From Candidatus Aenigmatarchaeota archaeon (GTDB lineage Archaea; Aenigmatarchaeota; Aenigmatarchaeia; JACPZZ01), in the NCBI GenBank assembly GCA_016195275.1, contig JACPZZ010000002.1, forward strand, positions 1-38,116: a DNA stretch of 38,116 nucleotides. Reading direction: 5' to 3'. Position 1 is the first letter of the stretch. Every line of letters begins with the position of its first letter. Of this stretch, positions 1 to 7,200 are shown piece after piece. The notes beneath the pieces are model-generated. The model worked only from the letters and a program-made list of their open reading frames with translations, searched no databases and had not been told where the DNA came from. The translations under genes and the position numbers were made by a program.

Positions 1-1
1 A

Positions 2-76
2 GAACGAGAGCCCTATCAATAACTAAATGCATGAATGATAGGGCTGATTCGTTCCCTGTCAGTTTTTTATTTTTTC
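2..76 (+). terminator. long hairpin followed by T-rich tract
   Basis: Bases 2-7 pair with 49-54 and bases 9-18 pair perfectly with 36-45, leaving a 17-base loop. A T-rich run follows at 63-76. The order hairpin then T-run on the plus strand suggests a terminator for a plus-strand gene left of the window, or a small structured RNA. Only the fold is seen; the role is inferred. Confidence 0.45.
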
Positions 77-98
77 TCAGAATAAGCGTGAGCAATTC

Positions 99-122
99 AT
101 CTACTGATTGAAATCAGTAGAT
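99..122. repeat. perfect 10-bp inverted repeat, possible transcript end signal
   Basis: ATCTACTGAT (99-108) and ATCAGTAGAT (113-122) form a perfect stem with a TGAA loop. It lies just after the stop of the minus-strand gene at 129-440, so it may mark the 3' end of that operon. No long T-run follows on the minus strand, so an intrinsic terminator is not certain. Confidence 0.4.
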
Positions 123-128
123 TTCTTG

Positions 129-440
129 TCACCCGATTAAGTTTTCGCTTGCGATACTCCTGGCTATTCTTACATACTCTTCGCCCAATTTAACAAAAGT
201 GGATTGGAAATTGCCAAGATTCGCCAGTGTACTGGTATATCTGGAATGAATCGCAACCGTGAGCTTTGTCCAATCACTTGCCGAAATAAAACACGCCTCG
301 TTTTTGTTGTCGGGTGCGAACAACTGATTGTAGAATGTGTAAGGTACGAAATTTTTGACTTCATCGCTTAACGCGCGCAACGCTAATGAAGTGTATTGAA
401 CATCGTATTCGCGAGAATAGAATTTTGTCCAATCAAGCAT
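129..440 (-). CDS. hypothetical protein, 103 aa
   Basis: I do not recognise this family. The product is soluble-looking, with no membrane segment or cysteine motif, and contains the short repeat DWTK near its start (residues 3-6) and middle. It is the last gene of a minus-strand run: its ATG lies one base after the stop of the HD-hydrolase gene, so it is probably translationally coupled to it. The context (nucleotidyltransferase, epimerase, HD hydrolase) does not fix a role. It could be a partner of the HD protein. Confidence 0.6.
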   Translation of the reverse strand: MLDWTKFYSREYDVQYTSLALRALSDEVKNFVPYTFYNQLFAPDNKNEACFISASDWTKLTVAIHSRYTSTLANLGNFQSTFVKLGEEYVRIARSIASENLIG

Positions 441-441
441 C

Positions 442-1008
442 TCAATCTCTCCATATATTTTCAGTATCTAACCCCAGCTCTTCTCTGATCTTTTCTGTTC
501 TCTTAGCGTACTGCTTGAAAACTTGCTCTGGTTTATGAAGACGATAAAAACCTTCAGCTCCTTTATACAATGAACAATCGAGCACATCCGCATCCTTGGC
601 AATTTCTACGTATGGATCATCAGAATACACATCCTTCTCGCTATGATGCGCAACTGCCTGCGTTATTGTTTTTATTTCCTGTTCTGTAAAACCGCCAATC
701 TCTCTTAATAATTTATCTGCTATAGGCGCACCCAATTTGGCATGATCTTTGTACTCGCCTTCGACAATTACATAAATATCATGGAGTACGCATATTATTT
801 CAACTAACTCGACATCTAAGTTTCTTTTTTGTGCAAGTATTCTTCCGCATTGAATACAGCCGCTTGAATGCTTCAATTTCCAAACAACAGAACTTTCCCT
901 GACTTCGTCTGATATTCTATTTTCAAGAAGAAGTTTCACTACCTTGCGCTCGACTTTTTCTGATCTGGATAAATCATTTCCCTTATAATGGTGAAAATCT
1001 TTTAGCAT
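442..1008 (-). CDS. HD-domain phosphohydrolase
   Basis: Predicted metal-dependent HD superfamily hydrolase of 188 aa, acting on a nucleotide or other phosphate ester in the cytoplasm; the substrate is unknown. Visible motifs in order: His in KHSSGC (about residue 47), the HD pair in VLHDI (about 76-77), His in DHAKLG, the HH pair in AVAHHSE, and Asp in KDADVLD. This is the usual HD metal-ligand set. It follows the epimerase gene by 28 bases and touches the next gene, so all are likely one transcript. The N-terminal 40 residues are charged and precede the domain. The domain is clear, the function is not. Confidence 0.8.
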   Translation of the reverse strand: MLKDFHHYKGNDLSRSEKVERKVVKLLLENRISDEVRESSVVWKLKHSSGCIQCGRILAQKRNLDVELVEIICVLHDIYVIVEGEYKDHAKLGAPIADKLLREIGGFTEQEIKTITQAVAHHSEKDVYSDDPYVEIAKDADVLDCSLYKGAEGFYRLHKPEQVFKQYAKRTEKIREELGLDTENIWRD

Positions 1009-1036
1009 AACAAAAACTGTTTACATAGGCTTATAT

Positions 1037-1948
1037 TCACTCAACCGGATAATCCTTCACCAGCCTGTTGATCCCGTCAATTAGCATGATTTTGGCCTTG
1101 AAGCCAAGTATATTTTCAGATTTCCTTGTGTCCGCCTTCGTGCGTGCGACATAATTCTTGACCGCGTTTTCTTTGTGTTCTGCCTGTATATTTGTTCCCA
1201 AAACCCTGTTTAATGCGCCTACAACATCATTAAAAGAAGTCTCAATGCCTGTTCCTACATTGAAGATTTCACGCTGGAACTTGTTTTCCTTCAATCCGTT
1301 CATGGCCGTCATGCACGCATGTACGGCGTCTTTTACATGGGTAAAGTCACGGGTCTGTTTTCCGTCGCCGAATATTGCCGGTCGCTCGTTTTTTTGCATC
1401 AACCACAGAAACTGCGTAAGTATGTTCGCGAACTCGCCTTTCGCCCGTTCGTTTGGCCCGTAAACGCTAAAAAACCTCATCGCAGCCGATTTCACGCCGT
1501 ACAGTCTGTTGTATAATTCGGCCATCCGCTCCATTGATAGCCTAGCCTCGGTGTAATAATCTGTGACTTTGATTATCATATCCTCTTTGTGCGGCGGTTC
1601 CAGTTCGCTGTACAAAGACGAAGAAGACGCAAAAACTACAGGACAGTTCGATTGCCTTGCAATTTCCAGTATAGTAATCATCCCGTTTATTGCTGCGCCG
1701 CATAATTTAGGGTTGCGTTTGTATTGCGGCGACGACGAATAAACTCCAAGGTGGTAAATCTCGTCAAATTTATCTTTTGTTGTGAAATCCTCGCACGATT
1801 TATGTATCACTTCTACACCGGGCGGTATGTTGTTGCGGTCGCCCGTATAAAAATTGTCAAGAATTGTAACGTTCCTGCCCAGTGATAGAAGTTCCACTGC
1901 CATGTTGCTTCCAATAAACCCGGCTCCTCCTGTTAACAAAGTCCTCAT
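1037..1948 (-). CDS. NAD-dependent epimerase/dehydratase (extended SDR)
   Basis: Extended short-chain dehydrogenase/reductase of the UDP-glucose 4-epimerase type, predicted to convert a nucleotide sugar for surface glycans. The Rossmann signature TGGAGFIG is at residues 6-13, a Ser-rich catalytic loop ASSSSLY at 107-113, and the C-terminal FGDGKQTRDF substrate loop is present. The usual YxxxK catalytic pair appears as Y132-T-E-A-R136, so lysine is replaced by arginine. I chose ATG at 1948 because the Rossmann strand then begins where it does in the family; a GTG at 1957 is also possible. It lies directly after the nucleotidyltransferase gene, which suggests a shared pathway of sugar activation then epimerisation. 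Confidence 0.85.
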   Translation of the reverse strand: MRTLLTGGAGFIGSNMAVELLSLGRNVTILDNFYTGDRNNIPPGVEVIHKSCEDFTTKDKFDEIYHLGVYSSSPQYKRNPKLCGAAINGMITILEIARQSNCPVVFASSSSLYSELEPPHKEDMIIKVTDYYTEARLSMERMAELYNRLYGVKSAAMRFFSVYGPNERAKGEFANILTQFLWLMQKNERPAIFGDGKQTRDFTHVKDAVHACMTAMNGLKENKFQREIFNVGTGIETSFNDVVGALNRVLGTNIQAEHKENAVKNYVARTKADTRKSENILGFKAKIMLIDGINRLVKDYPVE

Positions 1949-1958
1949 AAAAACCACG

Positions 1959-2804
1959 TCAAAGCCAGTTTAGCCTTCCTTCTTGCAAATCCTTCTGCAC
2001 CTTTTCGTATGATTCAATCGATCCGATATCAACCCAATAGCCCGGATGTATGTAGCCGTTTAAAAGGTTTTCTTTCGCAATTTCCGGGAAAATGTTTTCG
2101 ATCATCTGGAAATCCGATTTTATGTAGTCAAGTATGCCTTTGCTCAGGACGTAAATGCCGGCGTTGACGAGCTTTGACATCCTGTCATCTTTAGTAGGTT
2201 TTGCCGTGAATCCTATGATCTTGCTGCCTTTCATCTCCGCAATCCCGAATTTCGTCGGATCGTCGACCTGGGCCAATACCATGGTAAATTTCGCCCCTGA
2301 AGAGCGGTGGGATTTTACAACGTCTTCGTAGTCTATGTTCGCAACAATGTCGCCGTTTAACATTAAGAACGTGTTGTCAAGGCGGTTTTTTGCGAGTATG
2401 ATAGGTCCGGCGGTTCCCAAAGGCTCGTTCTCGATGATGTAATCTATTTTTACTCCAAAGTTGGATCCGTCGCCGAAATAGCTGATTATCTTCTCGGCCT
2501 TGTAACTTACGGAAAGCAGAATGTTTTTCACGCCGATCGATTTTAGCCTGTTTATTATGTGCTCAAGGATCGGCTTTCCAGCAATCGGTATCATGGTTTT
2601 CGGTATTTCATACGTGAATGGTCTAAACTTGGTCCCCTTGCCGCCGGCCAGTATCAAAGCTTGCGTTATCATTCCCTGGTCCAGCGCTTTTTTTATCAAA
2701 ATCTCGACAGCATGCGAACGGTTCATTATCATGTTGCCGTCTACCATGCGGTCCACTTCTTTCAAAATGTCATCAGAAAGCGTGAGGGATATTTTTTGCT
2801 TCAT
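1959..2804 (-). CDS. RHH domain fused to sugar-phosphate nucleotidyltransferase
   Basis: Predicted enzyme joining NTP and a sugar 1-phosphate to make an NDP-sugar. Residues 1-43 look like a ribbon-helix-helix DNA-binding domain of the CopG/MetJ type (KISLTLSDDILKEVD, then a helix with NRSHAVE). From about residue 47 a nucleotidyltransferase follows, with the signature GGKGTKFRP at 54-62, EIPKTMIPIAGKPILEH, LNGDI and a C-terminal GYWVDIGSIESY loop. ATG at 2804 is preferred over TTG at 2816 because GGAG lies six bases upstream of it. No stop separates the two parts. This fusion is unusual: the enzyme may bind DNA, or the RHH part may only dimerise it. It heads the minus-strand operon. Confidence 0.85.
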   Translation of the reverse strand: MKQKISLTLSDDILKEVDRMVDGNMIMNRSHAVEILIKKALDQGMITQALILAGGKGTKFRPFTYEIPKTMIPIAGKPILEHIINRLKSIGVKNILLSVSYKAEKIISYFGDGSNFGVKIDYIIENEPLGTAGPIILAKNRLDNTFLMLNGDIVANIDYEDVVKSHRSSGAKFTMVLAQVDDPTKFGIAEMKGSKIIGFTAKPTKDDRMSKLVNAGIYVLSKGILDYIKSDFQMIENIFPEIAKENLLNGYIHPGYWVDIGSIESYEKVQKDLQEGRLNWL

Positions 2805-2898
2805 ACGGATCTCCAAAGGTAGTACGTTATACTACAAGATAATACAGGCGGATACTATAAATACGTTAATCCGCTTTTGTGCAGAAAAACGACAAAAG

Positions 2899-2906
2899 CA
2901 TAAATA
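2899..2906 (+). promoter_or_regulatory. TATA-like box for superoxide dismutase
   Basis: CATAAATA lies about 41-48 bases before the chosen ATG, which would put transcription start near 2930 and leave a short leader. A second TATA-like element, CTATAAATA near 2855-2863, may serve the divergent minus-strand nucleotidyltransferase. Confidence 0.5.
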
Positions 2907-2946
2907 CCAAGAAGCGCAATTAGTCTTGTTAAATTTTGTGGTTATC

Positions 2947-3570
2947 ATGGCCGGAAACAATCAGGGTAAACATGGCGTAAAGCCTCTGCCCTTTGCGTAT
3001 AACGCCACAAAAGGGATTTCCGAGCAGGTTAACAAATGGCACCATGACACGCACTACGCCGGTTACGTTAACAAGCGCAACGAGATTGAGCTTGAGCTCC
3101 AGAAAGTCGACCGCTCGAAAGCGAATGCCAACTGGTCGTTGTTCCGGGGTTTGAAAGAACGCGAGACCTTTAATGCCAACGGCCAAATACTCCATGAAAT
3201 TTACTGGGGAGTCTTGGGCGGCGACGGCAAGCCAAACATGGAACTGCCTGTTGTAAAAAAGATTATAGAGGATTTCGGCTCCTTCGAAGCCTGGAAAGAG
3301 GACTTCATCGCATCGGCTAAAGTAGCATTAGGCTGGGCTGTTTTGGTTTTCGACCCCACAGACGGAAGATTAAGGAATTTCATAGGCGACACGCAAAACC
3401 AGGGAGGCGTATGGGGCTCCATACCAATGGTCGCGCTCGATGTGTTCGAGCATTCATACTACTATGACTACGGCCCGGATCGGGCAAAGTACATACAGGC
3501 CTACCTAGACAACATAAACTGGGAAAAAGTGCAGGAAAGACTCGAGAAGCTGGTTAAAACAACGGAATAG
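2947..3570 (+). CDS. sod: superoxide dismutase (Fe/Mn family)
   Basis: Converts superoxide to oxygen and peroxide using Fe or Mn. The 207-residue length is normal for the family. Metal-ligand motifs are all present: His32 in KWHHDTHYAGY, His in GQILHEIYW, and Asp and His in LDVFEHSYYYDYG. The frame stays open upstream to 2521, but that part overlaps the antisense nucleotidyltransferase gene and shows no SOD sequence, so the ATG at 2947 is the start. It stands alone between divergent promoters. A hairpin follows the stop (TCCGCA 3571-3576 with TGCGGA 3592-3597). Confidence 0.93.
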   Translation: MAGNNQGKHGVKPLPFAYNATKGISEQVNKWHHDTHYAGYVNKRNEIELELQKVDRSKANANWSLFRGLKERETFNANGQILHEIYWGVLGGDGKPNMELPVVKKIIEDFGSFEAWKEDFIASAKVALGWAVLVFDPTDGRLRNFIGDTQNQGGVWGSIPMVALDVFEHSYYYDYGPDRAKYIQAYLDNINWEKVQERLEKLVKTTE

Positions 3571-3690
3571 TCCGCAAACCGGTTTAGTTAATGCGGAAAT
3601 TATTAACAACCAGCCGTGTAACTCAAGAAAACAAACGATTACGGGCTTAAAATTATTTAAGTAGCCGAACCGTATAATGATGTGTTAGTT

Positions 3691-3731
3691 GTAGTGTTTT
3701 GATAAAATCAAATAACACTACCCATAGTGTT
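3691..3731 (+). promoter_or_regulatory. NrdR-box-like palindromes upstream of nrdR
   Basis: ACACTACCCATAGTGT (3715-3730) has both arms of the known NrdR box consensus (acaCwAtATaTwGtgt); only the centre differs. Overlapping it is a second inverted repeat, GTAGTGTT (3691-3698) with AACACTAC (3714-3721), enclosing TTGAT/ATCAA. A TATA-like GTATAATG lies near 3672. The location immediately before the regulator gene suggests autoregulation. The match was made by eye. Confidence 0.55.
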
Positions 3732-3741
3732 TGTGACCTGT

Positions 3742-4188
3742 ATGAAGTGCCCTTACTGTCCCGCGCCGGAAACCGAGGTTGTTGAGACCAGGGACAGCGA
3801 TCTTGACTCAATTCGCAGGAGACGGGAATGCACTAGGTGTGGGAAAAGATTCACCACTTACGAGAAATTAGACATCGCAGACCTGTTCGTCGTGAAACGC
3901 GACGGACGACGCGAAAAGTTTGACCGTACCAAGCTTCGCATAGGTATTATGAAAGCGTGCGAAAAAAGACCCGTTTCTCATGAAAAAATAGAGGCTGCAA
4001 TAAACGGGATAGAGAAAAAGCTGCGCGAGGGCGGGAAGAACGAGGTAAAAACGCGGCGGATTGGCGAGTTGGTCATGGAAAAACTTCGTGAACTGGACGA
4101 GGTCGCTTACATACGATTCGCTTCTGTTTACAGGAACTTTTCAGACATAAAATCTTTTGAAAAGGAAATCAGGACTTTAAAAAAATAA
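3742..4188 (+). CDS. nrdR: transcriptional repressor NrdR
   Basis: NrdR is a zinc-ribbon plus ATP-cone repressor that senses dNTP/ATP levels and shuts off ribonucleotide reductase genes. The protein starts MKCPYC, with Zn ligands CPYC and CTRCGKRF, followed by an ATP-cone from about residue 45 (VVKRDGRREKFDRTKLRIGI) to the end. ATG at 3742 is chosen because family members begin MxCPxC; the open frame reaches back to a GTG at 3727. It lies 52 bases upstream of nrdJ, its expected target. Length (148 aa) is typical. Confidence 0.93.
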   Translation: MKCPYCPAPETEVVETRDSDLDSIRRRRECTRCGKRFTTYEKLDIADLFVVKRDGRREKFDRTKLRIGIMKACEKRPVSHEKIEAAINGIEKKLREGGKNEVKTRRIGELVMEKLRELDEVAYIRFASVYRNFSDIKSFEKEIRTLKK

Positions 4189-4198
4189 TGATTGACTG

Positions 4199-4217
4199 AC
4201 ATACACAATGTGTATGT
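4199..4217. promoter_or_regulatory. 19-bp palindrome before nrdJ, candidate operator
   Basis: ACATACACAATGTGTATGT is a perfect 9+1+9 palindrome. It sits between the nrdR stop and the nrdJ ribosome-binding site GGAGG (4227-4231). The ACAC/GTGT arms resemble a NrdR box but the centre is odd-numbered, so it may be a variant site or a hairpin in the nrdR-nrdJ message. Confidence 0.5.
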
Positions 4218-4240
4218 TCGTTTAACGGAGGTTGTTTTGT

Positions 4241-7200
4241 ATGGTAATTGAGCAGATAGTGAAGCGTGATGGTGGTATTGTAAATTTCAACAGGGAAAAA
4301 ATAACAAGCGCCATTTTCAGGGCGGCGCGTTCTGTAGGCGGAAACGACAAGACTATCGCCGAAAAATTAAGCAATGAGGTTGTGCGATTACTCGAAGAGC
4401 GCGGCAAATTAGTTCCTACTGTGGAAGAAATACAGGATGTTGTAGAAAAAGTTTTAATTGAATCCGGTCATGCCGCGACCGCCAAAGCTTACATATTATA
4501 CAGGCAGAAGCGCGCGGAGTTGAGAGAGGAGAAGAAAAAGATACTTGAAAAAACCAACGTTGATGAGGTTGACAAGGTGTTTGATGTCAATGCTCTGCGT
4601 GTTCTGAAGTCCCGGTATCTAAGGAAAAGCGAGGATGGAAAACTCATAGAAACCCCCAAGCAGCTTTTCACAAGAGTCGCAACGCACACGGGCCTGGCAA
4701 ATCTTTTTTATGACGAAAAGGTTTTCAGCAAAGACGCAGCTACGACCCCGCACCCATCCGAAAACTTTGATCCTGCAGCAAATGAAAACCGTTATAAGAT
4801 CGGCAAATACTCGCTGAATCGTTACCACCTTGAAGCGCTGAAACGCGTTTATGACCGCACAAACAGCGAAGGCCGCATGAAAGTCGGCTGGGGCAGGTTC
4901 CTTTCGTTGATCGAGAATGGAGAAATGGACAGCCACGAAAAGGACATAGATAATTTCTACAACGTGATGACAACGAAGAAGTTCATGCCCAACACGCCTG
5001 CCATTGCGAACTTCGGCAATGTGCTTGGAATGGGATCCGCATGTTTCCACCCGGACCAGCTGATATCCGCAAAAGAAGGGGCTAAAAAAATAAGCGAAAT
5101 CGCGGTTGGCGACGAGGTATTAACCCATCGTGGGAGGTTCAGGAAAGTCAAAGAAATATTTATCAGGGAATCTAAATCTCTTCTTTCCTTCGACTGTAAA
5201 AAACTGCCCAACCAGACTTTGTTAGTAACCGATGAGCACCCTGTCTTTGCCTTAAAAGACGGCGAAGCTGGCTGGTATCCTGCATACATGCTCAGAGAAG
5301 GCGACAATGTAGCATTATCATACCCTGTTGAAACAAATGACATGGACAGCATAAAAATCAGCGATCTTGTGGAAGGCGTAACAGTTGAAAACGGGATGTG
5401 CTATTACGAGTACAAGGGCGGTAAATTTGATGCGTTAATACACGCTACAAAACAAGTGAAAGATAAAATTGAACTGGATTATGACCTGATGAAAGTTTTT
5501 GGGTTCTATTTGTCCGAAGGCAACGTTTCTGAAGGCGACTGCGTAAGATTCACCCTGTCTTCGGACGAATCGGACTATTGTAAATATATTATCTCGGTAA
5601 TGGAAAAGAAGTTTGGAATAACCGCGCGCACAGAGACTAACAAGGATCCTGAAAGGAAATGGTTATCGTTGCGTTTCCATTCAACAATACTCGCAAAATT
5701 CTTTGAAAAGTTGTTCGGAACCGGCTACGATAAAAAGAAAGTACCTGCCTGGATTATGACATTGCCCGTAGAGAAACAGAAGGGCCTGATGTCGGGCATG
5801 ATCCGCGGAGACGGGACGGTATTCAGGAATTGGAATAAAATGAATGCGAGATTAGTGATGTCGAATACCAACCTTGTATACGCATTCTGGCAGATGTGCA
5901 TGCGCTGCGGTGTGTTTGCAGCGTTGGGGAAGGAAAGCATGCCAAAGCTTGCGCGTATCCAACCAACAAGATGCACGCTCGGAACCGCAAAAGGACAGTT
6001 GCTGATGAACGAATTGTTCGATAAAACTTTGCAGGAAACTGTAGAGGAAGAGAAAACAATCGTAGTCAATGGCATTGTTTTCACCGAGATAGAGAAAATA
6101 GAAAAAACGGATTACAGCGGTGTTGTTTTCAACCTCGAAGTTGAAGAAGACCATTCTTATGTTGCAAACATGGTTTCTGTGCACAACTGCTTTGTTTTAG
6201 GAATAGATGATTCGATAGAAAGTATAATGGAATCGCTCAAACAGGCCGCAGTGATATTCAAATCAGGCGGCGGTTTAGGTTACAACTTCTCCAGGTTAAG
6301 GCCGGAAGGCGACATTGTGAAATCCACAAGCGGGATAGCATCAGGCCCGTTGTCATTTATGCGCTTGTTCGACACCATGACAGAAGTCATCAAACAAGGC
6401 GGTTGCGTCGCGACCGACACGTTAATACGGACAGACAAAGGTACAGTTCCAATAAGCAGTTTGTTGAATTGTGGCGCTTTTGGCGAGAACCCGACGAAAT
6501 ATTTTGTCTATGACGGCAAGGATTACAACCACGCATTAATAGCAATGAACAACGGACATGCAGAAGTGTTTAAAATAACCACTGAACTGGGCACAGAACT
6601 GAAATCCACATACAACCACATGGTTACCGTAGTTGATGCAAACGGGAAGTTCTCATGGAAACAGGTAATAGACCTTAAAGAAGGCGACTGGTTGGTTACT
6701 GTCTTGGGCGGCCATTCAGGCAAGGACATAGAGCTGTCTGAACCGGGAAAAATGCACTGCAACTCAAATGCGTTGAAAATCCCCAAAACACTTAACACCC
6801 AGCTAGCGGAAATACTGGGGCTGTACATGGCCGACGGATGTATAAACAACGGAAGATTCATCTTCACACTGAATTCACAGGACAGCGAACTGAAAGAAAG
6901 GATAAAATACCTGATGAAAGAAGTCTTTGGCCTGAAAGTCGGTAGCACATGGGACAAAAAAACGTATCTGGAACTTGTTTTCTACTCCAAAGCGCTGGGA
7001 AAATATTTTGAAAAAATGCATTGGAAGAAAAATAAATCCCCAGAAAGCTTTGTGCCCGATGAAATATTCCTGTCAAAGGAAAACGTGGCTTATGCGTTCT
7101 TGAAAGGTTTGTTCGAAGGCGATGCTACTGTGCACCCGGGCGGGTATCCAATTTTATACACAACTTCCAAGAAAATGGCGTCACAAGCCCAACAGTTACT

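Noticed and set aside
99-122. CRISPR repeat
   Set aside because: Only one copy of the palindromic unit is present and no spaced repetition exists anywhere in the window.
1158-1516. Plus-strand open frames over the epimerase gene
   Set aside because: Shadows of the minus-strand SDR gene, which has its full motif set.
2521-2946. N-terminal extension of the superoxide dismutase frame
   Set aside because: It overlaps the antisense nucleotidyltransferase and its promoter, and the SOD family begins near the internal ATG at 2947.
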